21,809 nt of DNA from NCBI GenBank assembly GCA_035288785.1, contig DATDZF010000089.1, positions 1 to 21,809 on the forward strand, given 5' to 3'. The position numbers were made by a program, and so were the translations under genes. Below are positions 15,085 to 21,809 of this stretch, piece by piece; the stretch's first letter is position 1, and each line of letters starts with the position of its first letter. The notes under the pieces are model-generated. The model saw only the letters and a program-made list of their open reading frames with translations, had not been told where the DNA came from and made no database searches. The DNA comes from JACRGC01 sp035288785. Lineage in GTDB: Archaea > Micrarchaeota > Micrarchaeia > Norongarragalinales > SBBD01.

Positions 15085-15114
15085 CGTAGATTGGCGTTTT
15101 TATTCGTATCTACG
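15085..15114 (-). promoter_or_regulatory. lysS promoter framed by a 7-bp inverted repeat
   Basis: On the minus strand GAATAAAAACG (plus 15095-15105) is the likely TATA box, with transcription predicted near 15074, about ten bases before the lysS ATG. It lies between CGTAGAT (15085-15091) and ATCTACG (15108-15114), a perfect inverted repeat with a 16-base spacer. This is an operator-like arrangement around the box; the cognate factor is unknown. Confidence 0.45.
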
Positions 15115-15190
15115 ACACCTATAGGGGGCAAGCCCCGACACCAAGGGGGAAGATTCCCCCTACCGTGTCGCCCAACCCCCTCAAGTGTCG
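15113..15190. repeat. Nested inverted-repeat element between sufT and lysS
   Basis: CGACAC occurs at 15113-15118 and 15136-15141, and its complement GTGTCG at 15165-15170 and 15185-15190. Each CGACAC is followed by AGGGGG within a few bases (15123-15128 and 15144-15149), and each GTGTCG is preceded by CCCCCT (15156-15161 and 15176-15181). The inner pair folds as CGACAC, CA, AGGGGGA around a short loop to TCCCCCT, ACC, GTGTCG. The outer pair can enclose it. A separate GGGG-CAAG-CCCC hairpin sits in the left arm (15125-15135). Function is unknown; terminator, mRNA leader structure or small mobile palindrome are options. Confidence 0.7.
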
Positions 15191-15218
15191 CCTCTACCGC
15201 CTTAATTTGCCCTGCATT

Positions 15219-15530
15219 TCAAAACCCGCGCAGGTACTTTATCATTTCATGGCCTTCTTTGGACATCATCTTTTCATTCCAGGCCGGCTCCCAAACCAGT
15301 TCTGCGATTACCTGCTTTATGCCTTTTATTTTCCCAACTTCGGCCATGATCTGCTCGCGTATTTCCGGCTCGAGCGGGCAGCCGGGAAAGGTGAGTGAGA
15401 ATTTGAGGTGGACTTTTTGCCCATCCTGCACTTCGATGTTATACACCAGGCCCAGGTCATAGATGTTTATGCCTATCTCCGGATCGAAACAGTTCTTCAA
15501 TGCCGTTACGACGTCCGATTCGGATACCAT
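15219..15530 (-). CDS. MIP18/SufT family iron-sulfur assembly protein
   Basis: 103 residues, the usual size of a single-domain DUF59 (MIP18/PaaD/SufT) protein. Key features are the DPEIGINIYDLGLVY stretch (16-30), the single Cys51 in TFPGCPL, and the VWEPAWNEKMMSKEG end typical of the SufT group. Such proteins help mature [4Fe-4S] proteins in the cytoplasm; the exact step is not clear from family membership. It lies 74 bases after the permease gene on the same strand. That gap is A/T-rich (TAGTTATTATTT on the minus strand), so it may have its own promoter. No suf or other Fe-S genes are in the window. Confidence 0.88.
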   Translation of the reverse strand: MVSESDVVTALKNCFDPEIGINIYDLGLVYNIEVQDGQKVHLKFSLTFPGCPLEPEIREQIMAEVGKIKGIKQVIAELVWEPAWNEKMMSKEGHEMIKYLRGF

Positions 15531-15604
15531 GTTATGAGCTCGCCTCTATCCTTCGAATCAATAAGTAGGTAATGAAATCGAGAAATAATAACTAAAGGTT
15601 TAAT

Positions 15605-16825
15605 TCACTCGTACCCCAATGCCTCGACAGGTTCCATCCTTTCCGCCTTCCTTGAGGGGAAATAGCCCGCGAGTATCCCGACAATGAGCGATACGATAAG
15701 TGCCATTGCAACCAACCCCAGCGAGACATCAATTGGCAAGTCCGTGTTGAAATATGATTTGGCGACATATTTACCGATTTCTGTAAGCAAAATTCCTGCG
15801 ATGATCCCTATTGCCCCACCCACAATGCCAATTATCCCCGCTTCAAGGAGGAATATTCCCGTAATTGTCCCATTGCTTGCCCCGATTGCCTTCAGTATCC
15901 CTATCTCCCTTGTCCTTTCCATCACTGAAGTATACATGGAGTTGGCAATTCCTATGCTCCCCACGATCAGGGAAATGAACGCGACCATCCCGAGGAACAC
16001 CGTAAGCAACCCGAAGATAACGCCAATTGCATCAAGAATCGAATCTGCAGTGATTAGGTTGAAGTCCCTATTCTCGAGGCTTACCCGATGGTTGTTTGCA
16101 ATGATCCGTTCAATCCGGCTGGCTATTGGCTTGATCTCCTCGCCCTCGCGGGTTACCACAATTATGGCATAAATGCGGTCGGGGTCCTCCGTGTCAGAAA
16201 TGAACTGCCTTGCGGCAGGAATGGTCACATAAATGTCGCTATCGGTGGCAACCGAGGGTTTCAGTATTCCCTTTACCTTGAAGGGCAAGTCGTTGACGTA
16301 TATGATTTTGCCTACCTCAACCTTGTCCTTGAAGGAATTTTTCGCGATGCCATTGCCAATGACAATGCCCGATTTATCGGTATCCTTAAGAAAGTCGCCT
16401 TTCTCAAAGCCGATTTTCCTTATGAAAGGCAAGTAGCCATCGGGCTCGATGCCGGCAAGTATTGCGGTCATTGTGCTGTTCTTGAAAATGAATGTTGCAA
16501 AGCCCGGGGAGACGATGGCAGATACCCCCTCCACATTGGAAACCCGGCGGATGGAATCCGCATCTTTTTGGTATAGCGCACCCTTTTGGGTTAGGAACGA
16601 TGCGATTCCTGCGCTTTCAGGCGATCCGGGCATGACCTGAATGAAGTTGGTTCCCATGCTCGTGATTTGCTCGCGCACAGCCCTATCGAGCCCCTGCGCC
16701 AGCGCAACAAGCACGACTATTGCGGCAATGCCGATTACGACCCCCAGGATGGTGAGCCAGCTGCGGAGCTTCCGGTACCGCATCCCTTCGAGCGAATACT
16801 TTGCCAACTCACCGATCCCAACCAT
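15605..16825 (-). CDS. ABC transporter permease, MacB/LolC (FtsX) type
   Basis: 406 residues. It begins MVGIGELAKYSLEGMRYRKLRSWLTILGVVIGI, the standard N-terminus of MacB/LolC-type permeases. One membrane helix (about 24-45) is followed by an external MacB periplasmic-core-like domain of roughly 220 residues and three C-terminal membrane helices of the FtsX domain, with the conserved MERTREIGILKAIGAS coupling segment and a final FPSRKAERMEPVEALGYE. It lies 11 bases after the stop of the paralogous permease gene, with GAGGTTT as ribosome-binding site overlapping that end, so the two are translated from one message. It probably pairs with its paralogue and the ATPase at 19829-20569. Substrate unknown; family members extrude or pull peptides, lipoproteins or envelope factors rather than importing nutrients. 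Confidence 0.92.
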   Translation of the reverse strand: MVGIGELAKYSLEGMRYRKLRSWLTILGVVIGIAAIVVLVALAQGLDRAVREQITSMGTNFIQVMPGSPESAGIASFLTQKGALYQKDADSIRRVSNVEGVSAIVSPGFATFIFKNSTMTAILAGIEPDGYLPFIRKIGFEKGDFLKDTDKSGIVIGNGIAKNSFKDKVEVGKIIYVNDLPFKVKGILKPSVATDSDIYVTIPAARQFISDTEDPDRIYAIIVVTREGEEIKPIASRIERIIANNHRVSLENRDFNLITADSILDAIGVIFGLLTVFLGMVAFISLIVGSIGIANSMYTSVMERTREIGILKAIGASNGTITGIFLLEAGIIGIVGGAIGIIAGILLTEIGKYVAKSYFNTDLPIDVSLGLVAMALIVSLIVGILAGYFPSRKAERMEPVEALGYE

Positions 16826-16836
16826 TCAAATAAACC

Positions 16837-18042
16837 TCATTCGTACCTGAGCGACTCAACTGGCTGCAAACGCGCCGCATCCTTTGCCGGAAAGTACCCT
16901 GAAACAAGCCCGACGGCAATCGATAAGATCAGGCAAATTCCCACGAATTCCAGGCTGATTGCCGAAGGGGCGCCAATCGCGGATATCAGAAGAGACAGCC
17001 CGCCGCCAAGCAGCACTCCTGCAAAACCCCCGACCAGGCCGATTAGGGCCGATTCAAATAGGAATATCCGCGCAATCACCCTTTCCGTTGCTCCGACGGC
17101 CTTGAGTATCCCAATTTCCCGCGTCCTTTCAAGCACGGAAGTGAACATCGCATTTGCTATGCCTACCATCCCGACAAATAGGGAAATGCCCGCGATAAGC
17201 CCCAGGAAAATCGAGAGGACCCCGGTTATTTGGCTCACGGTATCCGAAATGGTCTGGGGGGTTTGGGTCTGGAAATCCCTTTCATCCAAAGTTACCTTAT
17301 GGCGTTTTGCGATTTCATTCTGTATCATAATATCTGCGGCGGGGACATCCTCGGGTTTATTCACGACGGCAAAAATCCTATCGACGCGCCTGCTCCCTTC
17401 GGTTTTTCCGATCTTCCTTGCAGCGCCAATGTCAATGAAGATAAAGTTGTCATAAGGGCTGAAGCTGCCTGCTTTTTTCAGTATCCCCTTGACGCGGAAT
17501 TCCCTCCCATTTATCTTGAGTGTCTTGCCAAGCTGCACTTCCTCCTCAAAGAGCGTTTTTGCCGCATTATTCCCGAGCACCGTGCCCCCCTCATCCCCAG
17601 GGCTTAGGTACCTTCCTTTTTCAAACCCGACAGTCAGGAAATCCTCCATTGCATATGCTTCGGGGCCAACTACTACGCTCCCGACCTTCTCATCCTTGTA
17701 TTCCAAATTTGCGGTGCCTAGCACAACTGCTGAGGACACTGACTTGACCCCCGGAAGCCTGCGTATGCTGTCCGCATCGCCCTGGTAAAGCACGCCCCTA
17801 AGTTGCGGGGGCCCAAAACTGAAGCCGCCGGAATTCGGGCTGCCCGGAAGCACGATGATGTAGTTTGTGCCAAACGAGCTTAGCTGGTTTTTTATTTCCT
17901 TGTCCAGCCCCTGGCCCACTGAAACAAGGAGAATAATTGAGGCTATTCCAATAACGATCCCAAGTATCGTCAGCCAGCTCCTTATCTGGCGGTGCCGCAT
18001 GTTTGACAGGGAGTACTCCAGTAAATCGAGGCTAGAGGTCAT
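16837..18042 (-). CDS. ABC transporter permease, MacB/LolC (FtsX) type, paralogue of the next gene
   Basis: 401 residues from ATG 18042; a TTG directly before it gives one more residue, but AAGGTGCAATATTG is spaced for the ATG. Same architecture as the permease downstream: RQIRSWLTILGIVIGIASIILLV near the N-terminus, an external core domain, then three C-terminal helices with LERTREIGILKAVGAT and a FPAKDAARLQPVESLRYE ending. Similar ends but diverged middle domains point to an old duplication and a heterodimeric permease, as in LolC/LolE. The external domain (for example GGFSFGPPQLRGVLYQGDAD) probably contacts the substrate or the secreted protein encoded upstream. A 111-base gap without an evident promoter separates it from the secreted-protein gene, so co-transcription is likely. 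Confidence 0.92.
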   Translation of the reverse strand: MTSSLDLLEYSLSNMRHRQIRSWLTILGIVIGIASIILLVSVGQGLDKEIKNQLSSFGTNYIIVLPGSPNSGGFSFGPPQLRGVLYQGDADSIRRLPGVKSVSSAVVLGTANLEYKDEKVGSVVVGPEAYAMEDFLTVGFEKGRYLSPGDEGGTVLGNNAAKTLFEEEVQLGKTLKINGREFRVKGILKKAGSFSPYDNFIFIDIGAARKIGKTEGSRRVDRIFAVVNKPEDVPAADIMIQNEIAKRHKVTLDERDFQTQTPQTISDTVSQITGVLSIFLGLIAGISLFVGMVGIANAMFTSVLERTREIGILKAVGATERVIARIFLFESALIGLVGGFAGVLLGGGLSLLISAIGAPSAISLEFVGICLILSIAVGLVSGYFPAKDAARLQPVESLRYE

Positions 18043-18153
18043 CAATATTGCACCTTCGAAATTGGTCCCGCCTTCCCTTGCCCTTCACCCAGCATTGAAT
18101 TATGGAATGGCCCCTACGCCACTTTCCCCGAAAGACAACCAATCGGCCCCAAA

Positions 18154-19707
18154 TCACTTGAGCTTCAGCTTTTGGCTCATGCTGCTCTTGAAGAAGCGCT
18201 TGTACACGAAATAAAGCACAACGATTGCCCCTATGACCAATATTATTGTAAGAATAGGATTCCCTCCGTTCTGCTTGCCTGCAAGCGCTGCAATGTCGCC
18301 CGGGAAAATTTCGTATTGGACAAGTTTTTCCTCAGTATGGGGCTCATTGTACGCATCCTTGTAGGCGAGCTCCAGTTCTATTGCATATTTTCCGGGTTGC
18401 ACCCCTTTTTTCACGATTGCATCGTACTGCACAGTGCTGTAATCGTCCAGGCTCAAGGTCCCTATGAACGCATCTGCCGGGCTTAGGATGTCGAGTTCGC
18501 TTGCGGTTGCCCTGACCGAGAGCGCCCTTAGTGCGGAGTTGCCCGTGTTCGAAACCTGTATGGATATTGAGTAGGGCCTGTTGTCATTGGTGATTACCGC
18601 AGGATTAGAGCTGATGTATGCCGAAAGGGCAGGGGCGCCGCCTACCTTGATTCCAACTGACTTAGTCACTGATTCGCTGCCGCTCCTTGTCTGGAAGGTT
18701 ATATCCAATGGAAGCGCATAAACCTGCGCTGCTATGTTGGTGCTGATTCCCACAATGAACTCTATTGATTTGGTCTCGCCGGGCTTGATTGAATCGAGCG
18801 TTTTTTCCGTAAAATCAAGGGGAGTGAAGAACTTGCTTTCCTGGGGAAGCGCCACCTTGAAGTTCTTGAGTTCATTTGAGCCGGTATTCCTGATGATGAT
18901 CCGGAATGTGCCCTTGCCTCCCGGGGTTGCATCGGTCGTTTCTGCAGAGAGGGCGAATTTGCTGTAATCCTGGATTGCCGTAAGCGGCCCGAAATTCAGA
19001 ACTTCGGTGTTACCTGCTGTAACCGCATCATCATAGGTGAGGGTGAATGGGACCGAATAGTAGCCGGAAGTTAGGGAGTTTCCTGCAAGCACGGGTATTG
19101 AGATCTTCTTCCTATCGCCGCTTCCCAGATTGCCAATGTCGATTTTGGTCGTGCCCTCGAAAGTGTAGGCGGCAGTTGATGAATAACTGAGAACAGCATT
19201 CTTGATTGATCCGCCTAAATTTTCAATTATCGCATCGATCGTGAATGTGTCTCCTGGGTAAATCGGATCTTTCCCAACCTTCACATCCATGACCTGAAGG
19301 AGGGTGGTCGCAGCGACCGTTATGGGTATGGAAAAGGATTTGTAGTTGCTGCCGCCCTGGATGCTGCTGGTGTAGGTTAATTCCAGCGTAACGGGAATGG
19401 TGCCGGGAAATGCCGAGTCGGAAACGCTGAAAGGAAGCGCCACATTTGTGGTCCCAAGGGCGCCAAGGTCCCCGATATTGGTCTGGGGGGCGAAGAATAT
19501 TTCGGATGCCTTCGCATTAAGGTAAGTGCCTGTAATGAATTCAGTTGAGCTCGGATTGCTTAGGGCCAAGGACAGTGTGCCGGACATGCCCGGCTTCAAG
19601 GTTGTTGGGGTGATCGAATAGCTCGTAATCTGGACACCGGCCTGGGTCAGGGGCATGAGCATTGCCAGGACCGCCGCAAACGCCGCAAATTTTGCAAAAC
19701 CATCCAT
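18154..19707 (-). CDS. Secreted, C-terminally anchored beta-repeat protein (COG1361/CARDB-like)
   Basis: 517 residues from ATG 19707, chosen over the GTG at 19716 because AAGGTGGTT lies at proper distance. A signal peptide is clear (MDGFAKFAAFAAVLAMLMPLTQA). Three to four Ig-like domains follow, each with the Pro-Gly turn and the N-T/L-G pattern of CARDB/COG1361 domains: TTLKPGMSGTLSLALSNPSS, IYPGDTFTIDAIIENLGG, ATPGGKGTFRIIIRNTGSNE and NRPYSISIQVSNTGNS. A membrane helix (484-502, PILTIILVIGAIVVLYFVYK) and a short basic tail anchor it with the repeats outside. It is flanked by the ABC ATPase and two permeases of a MacB/Lol-type system on the same strand, which suggests it is the external partner or client of that transporter. 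The role is inferred from context only. Confidence 0.88.
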   Translation of the reverse strand: MDGFAKFAAFAAVLAMLMPLTQAGVQITSYSITPTTLKPGMSGTLSLALSNPSSTEFITGTYLNAKASEIFFAPQTNIGDLGALGTTNVALPFSVSDSAFPGTIPVTLELTYTSSIQGGSNYKSFSIPITVAATTLLQVMDVKVGKDPIYPGDTFTIDAIIENLGGSIKNAVLSYSSTAAYTFEGTTKIDIGNLGSGDRKKISIPVLAGNSLTSGYYSVPFTLTYDDAVTAGNTEVLNFGPLTAIQDYSKFALSAETTDATPGGKGTFRIIIRNTGSNELKNFKVALPQESKFFTPLDFTEKTLDSIKPGETKSIEFIVGISTNIAAQVYALPLDITFQTRSGSESVTKSVGIKVGGAPALSAYISSNPAVITNDNRPYSISIQVSNTGNSALRALSVRATASELDILSPADAFIGTLSLDDYSTVQYDAIVKKGVQPGKYAIELELAYKDAYNEPHTEEKLVQYEIFPGDIAALAGKQNGGNPILTIILVIGAIVVLYFVYKRFFKSSMSQKLKLK

Positions 19708-19743
19708 ACCAACCACCTTGTTTTATTATTGCCATTAAAAAAT

Positions 19744-19753
19744 GAATATATTG
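19744..19753 (-). promoter_or_regulatory. Candidate internal TATA box before the secreted-protein gene
   Basis: On the minus strand CAATATATTC is centred about 42 bases before ATG 19707, predicting a leader of about 16 bases. It sits in the 121-base gap after the ATPase gene, so the secreted protein and permeases could be expressed separately from the ATPase. Confidence 0.4.
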
Positions 19754-19828
19754 CATGTTTATGTGGCTATTTTACTGCAGAAGATGTTCGTTTTATCGCA
19801 AAAATATTCCCCCTATAATTGCCTTGTT

Positions 19829-20569
19829 TCACTTTTTCAAATGGATATTTGCAACTTTCCTGAGCATCGTTTTCCCATTGCCGATTATCCGCTCGATCTT
19901 CCCATCCTTCAGCTGTATTACCCTCTCGGAATGCTCCACGAGGCTGGGATCGTGGGTAACAAATATGATGGTCCTGCCATCCTTTTTATGGAGATCGTCG
20001 AACAGCTGCATAATCTCATTGCCGGTTTTGGAATCCAGGTTGCCGGTTGGCTCATCCGCAAATATGATTGAAGGGTTGTTTGCAAGTGCCCTGGCAATTG
20101 CCGTGCGCTGGCGCTGCCCGCCGGATAGCTCTGATGGCAGGTGGTGCATGCGATCCTCGAGCCCGACCTTTTTTAAAAGGTCCCTTGCGTGCCGCTCACG
20201 TTCGAGCTCATCAATGCCAAGCAGCATCATGGGCAGCATCACGTTCTCAAGGACCGTTAGTGATGGTACAAGGAAGAAAAACTGGAAGACAAAGCCGATC
20301 TTTTTCCCCCTTATTCCCGCAAGTTCGTCATCGGACAATGTGGATGTCTCAATCCCGTCCAAGAACAGCCTGCCCTGCGTTGGCCTATCCAAAAGCCCCA
20401 GGATATGGAGCATAGTGCTCTTGCCGCTTCCGGAAGGGCCCATTATCGCTGCCACTTCGCCCTCCCTGAATTCTAGGTTAATGTCGCATAGCGCCTTCAC
20501 CGACACATCCCCCTCGCCGTACACCTTGCAGACGTTTTCAAGTTTCATCACGACCTTGGGGGTTGCCAT
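19829..20569 (-). CDS. ABC transporter ATP-binding protein, LolD/MacB type
   Basis: 246 residues. Walker A GPSGSGKST (44-52), Q-loop Gln96 in FVFQFFFLVP, signature LSGGQ (148-152), Walker B IIFADE (168-173) followed by PTGNLD, and the H-loop His206. FVFQFFFLVPSLTVLENVMLPM and the D-loop are characteristic of the LolD/MacB/FtsE group that works with FtsX-type permeases. The frame is open further upstream (to 20734), but the extra N-terminal part lacks family resemblance and the TATA-like box at 20637-20650 would lie inside it, so ATG 20569 is taken. ATG 20548 is an alternative. A 16-residue extension after KDGKIERI is unusual but short. It energises the permease pair downstream, by context. 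Confidence 0.93.
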   Translation of the reverse strand: MATPKVVMKLENVCKVYGEGDVSVKALCDINLEFREGEVAAIMGPSGSGKSTMLHILGLLDRPTQGRLFLDGIETSTLSDDELAGIRGKKIGFVFQFFFLVPSLTVLENVMLPMMLLGIDELERERHARDLLKKVGLEDRMHHLPSELSGGQRQRTAIARALANNPSIIFADEPTGNLDSKTGNEIMQLFDDLHKKDGRTIIFVTHDPSLVEHSERVIQLKDGKIERIIGNGKTMLRKVANIHLKK

Positions 20570-20636
20570 AAATATGACCCGGGCTACCGGTGATTGTACC
20601 TTTGCTATTCGTTCATGCGGAACAGCCGCTGACCGG

Positions 20637-20665
20637 ATAATAATATATGGCTTATCCTTAAAACC
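20637..20665. promoter_or_regulatory. Divergent promoter region for ABC ATPase and NFACT gene
   Basis: CCATATATTATTAT on the minus strand (plus 20637-20650) is centred about 75 bases before the ATPase ATG, which predicts a leader of about 50 bases. On the plus strand, TTAAAACCC (20657-20665) would start the NFACT message a few bases before its ATG at 20692. There is no ribosome-binding site before that ATG, consistent with a near-leaderless message. Confidence 0.45.
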
Positions 20666-20691
20666 CTTCTTTCCATATTTATTCGGGTCCC

Positions 20692-21744
20692 ATGCCTTAC
20701 CTAATCCAGAAAATGTCAAACCTGGACTATTCATTCCTTGTAGAGGAGCTCCAGCCCCTGCTAGGAGGCCACATGAACAAGATTTACGAGCTAGGCCCCA
20801 ACCTGTTCCGGTTCAAAATAAGGGGCGATAAGGAATACAATTTCGTTGCTGAATTGGGGCTGCGCGCCCACCTTTCCAAATATATCGAGGAATCACCCGA
20901 AACCCCTACCAATTTTGCAATGGTTTTAAGGAAGCACCTTGAAAACGCGGTAATTGAGGAGATTAAGCAGGAGAACGATGACCGCCTCCTGATTTTCACC
21001 CTGCGGAAAAAGGAGGAGTTCCACCTCGTTTTCGAGATGTTTGCGAAGGGCAATTTGATCCTCACCTCCGCGGATTATACGATCATAGAGCCCTATAAAA
21101 CCGAGAATTCCAAGGCCCGCACAATAAAAAGGTACGAATCCTATTTGGCGATCCCAAACCCAAACAGGCTTCCTGAAAGGCCCCAGAAGCACCCGGAGGT
21201 TTATTACCGGGATGGCAAGCCAGTAGGCTTTGCCACTTTCCAATCCTCCAAATTTGAAAATGCCCAGCCAAGGCCGTTCCCGACGGTTTCAGAGATGGCT
21301 GATGACTACTATCCGGCCGCTTACCTGCTGAAGGATGAGTCGGAAGAGGAGGAAGCCGCCGAATCCGATGAGGAATCCGTGAAAAAAGTGGAATTCACGC
21401 TCAAGCAGCAGAATTTTGCCCTTAAAAAATTCGAGGTGGAAGCGCTCAATTTCCAGCTTGCCGGAAACCATGTTTATGGAAATTTCGAATCCGTGGAAAA
21501 AATAATAAAACTTGCTCGTGAGCTGAAGCGGCAGCTTGTCCCGGATAGGGAGATTGAAAAGCAAATTGAGGCTGAACTCGGCTTTAAGGCGAGGCTGACT
21601 GGCAACATGCTAACCTATGACGTGGCGGCGCCTGAGCAAAATGGGGAAATTGAGGGAACTTCCAGTAAAAGCGCCCCCTATCATCCGCCTGATAAGGCCT
21701 TGCCAGATGCGGAATCTGCCAGTGAACCATCGGAAAAAGGCTAA
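20692..21744 (+). CDS. NFACT-N domain protein (RqcH/NEMF/FbpA family), short form
   Basis: 350 residues. The N-terminal ~200 residues (MSNLDYSFLVEELQPLLGGHMNKIYELG ... LGLRAHLSKYIEESPETPTNFAMVLRKHL) match the NFACT-N domain of ribosome quality-control factors. Asp97-Arg98 (ENDDRLLIF) fall at the numbering of the DR motif needed for tRNA binding in bacterial RqcH. A region corresponding to the first coiled-coil arm follows (KVEFTLKQQNFALKKFEVEALNFQLAGN). The protein then ends in a Ser/Pro/Glu-rich tail instead of the second coiled-coil arm and the NFACT-R domain that full-length archaeal homologues (usually above 600 residues) carry. The window stops 65 bases later, so a split second gene just downstream cannot be excluded. 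Role: probably binds tRNA on stalled large subunits; loss of NFACT-R makes that uncertain. Confidence 0.85.
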   Translation: MPYLIQKMSNLDYSFLVEELQPLLGGHMNKIYELGPNLFRFKIRGDKEYNFVAELGLRAHLSKYIEESPETPTNFAMVLRKHLENAVIEEIKQENDDRLLIFTLRKKEEFHLVFEMFAKGNLILTSADYTIIEPYKTENSKARTIKRYESYLAIPNPNRLPERPQKHPEVYYRDGKPVGFATFQSSKFENAQPRPFPTVSEMADDYYPAAYLLKDESEEEEAAESDEESVKKVEFTLKQQNFALKKFEVEALNFQLAGNHVYGNFESVEKIIKLARELKRQLVPDREIEKQIEAELGFKARLTGNMLTYDVAAPEQNGEIEGTSSKSAPYHPPDKALPDAESASEPSEKG

Positions 21745-21809
21745 GGGTCGATTGCCCTTCCAATTTGGATCCTTGAACGTGATCCCGTTCGTAATAATAT
21801 TCTATCATG

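Noticed and set aside
20570..20734. Long N-terminal extension of the ABC ATPase (start at 20734)
   Set aside because: The extension does not resemble the family, contains the predicted promoter box, and would overlap the divergent NFACT coding start.
19755..20831. 358-codon plus-strand frame opposite the ABC ATPase
   Set aside because: Ser/Arg/Cys-rich low-complexity translation, antisense to an ATPase with all motifs, and running into the NFACT gene. A shadow frame.
21745..21809. Start of a further gene at the right edge (ATG at 21807)
   Set aside because: Only the start triplet is visible after an A/T-rich stretch; there is too little sequence to support a gene.

Overview
The window is archaeal. 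It carries an Orc1/Cdc6 replication initiator, an archaeal-type phosphoenolpyruvate synthase, a tRNA-Ile interrupted at position 37/38, TATA-type promoter boxes at the expected distance from starts, and GGTG/GAGGTG ribosome-binding sites mixed with starts that look leaderless. By eye, G+C is about half, with an A+T-richer island at 4743-5543. Genes are dense and no gap exceeds 300 bases. I cannot name the lineage from this sequence; a DPANN or other small-genome archaeon is only an impression.

Layout. 2-1195: C-terminal end of a large anchored cell-surface protein, cut by the window edge. 1406-3808: phosphoenolpyruvate synthase. 3825-4538 (minus): two small unknown genes, one a two-helix membrane protein. 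4618-4732 (minus): intron-containing tRNA-Ile(GAU) with an abnormal acceptor stem. 4743-5543 (minus): a LAGLIDADG homing endonuclease ending ten bases from the tRNA. 5642-8003: Orc1/Cdc6, a free-standing domain otherwise found at the N-terminus of some dihydropteroate synthases, and an integral membrane protein that may be a transporter component. 8096-10310: methionyl-tRNA synthetase with a coupled orphan. 10413-11729: an orphan polytopic membrane protein. 11798-13009: a sugar-1-phosphate nucleotidyltransferase. 13042-13503: an orphan.

The right part is mostly on the minus strand. Read in that direction it starts with a LolD/MacB-type ABC ATPase (20569-19829), followed by a secreted COG1361-like beta-repeat protein (19707-18154), two tandem FtsX/MacB-type permeases (18042-16837 and 16825-15605), a MIP18/SufT-family Fe-S protein (15530-15219), and class II lysyl-tRNA synthetase (15064-13574). 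The ATPase, secreted protein and permease pair look like one envelope-acting mechanotransmission ABC machine. Diverging from the ATPase is an NFACT-N (RqcH/NEMF) protein that stops after its first domain (20692-21744).

The most unusual points are: the tRNA-Ile whose 5' acceptor strand is broken by an apparent 6-nt insertion forming the palindrome GGGCTAGCCC, next to a homing endonuclease with both catalytic acidic residues intact; the nested inverted-repeat element at 15113-15190 between sufT and lysS; the free-standing DHPS-type N-terminal domain behind cdc6; and the NFACT protein lacking NFACT-R.
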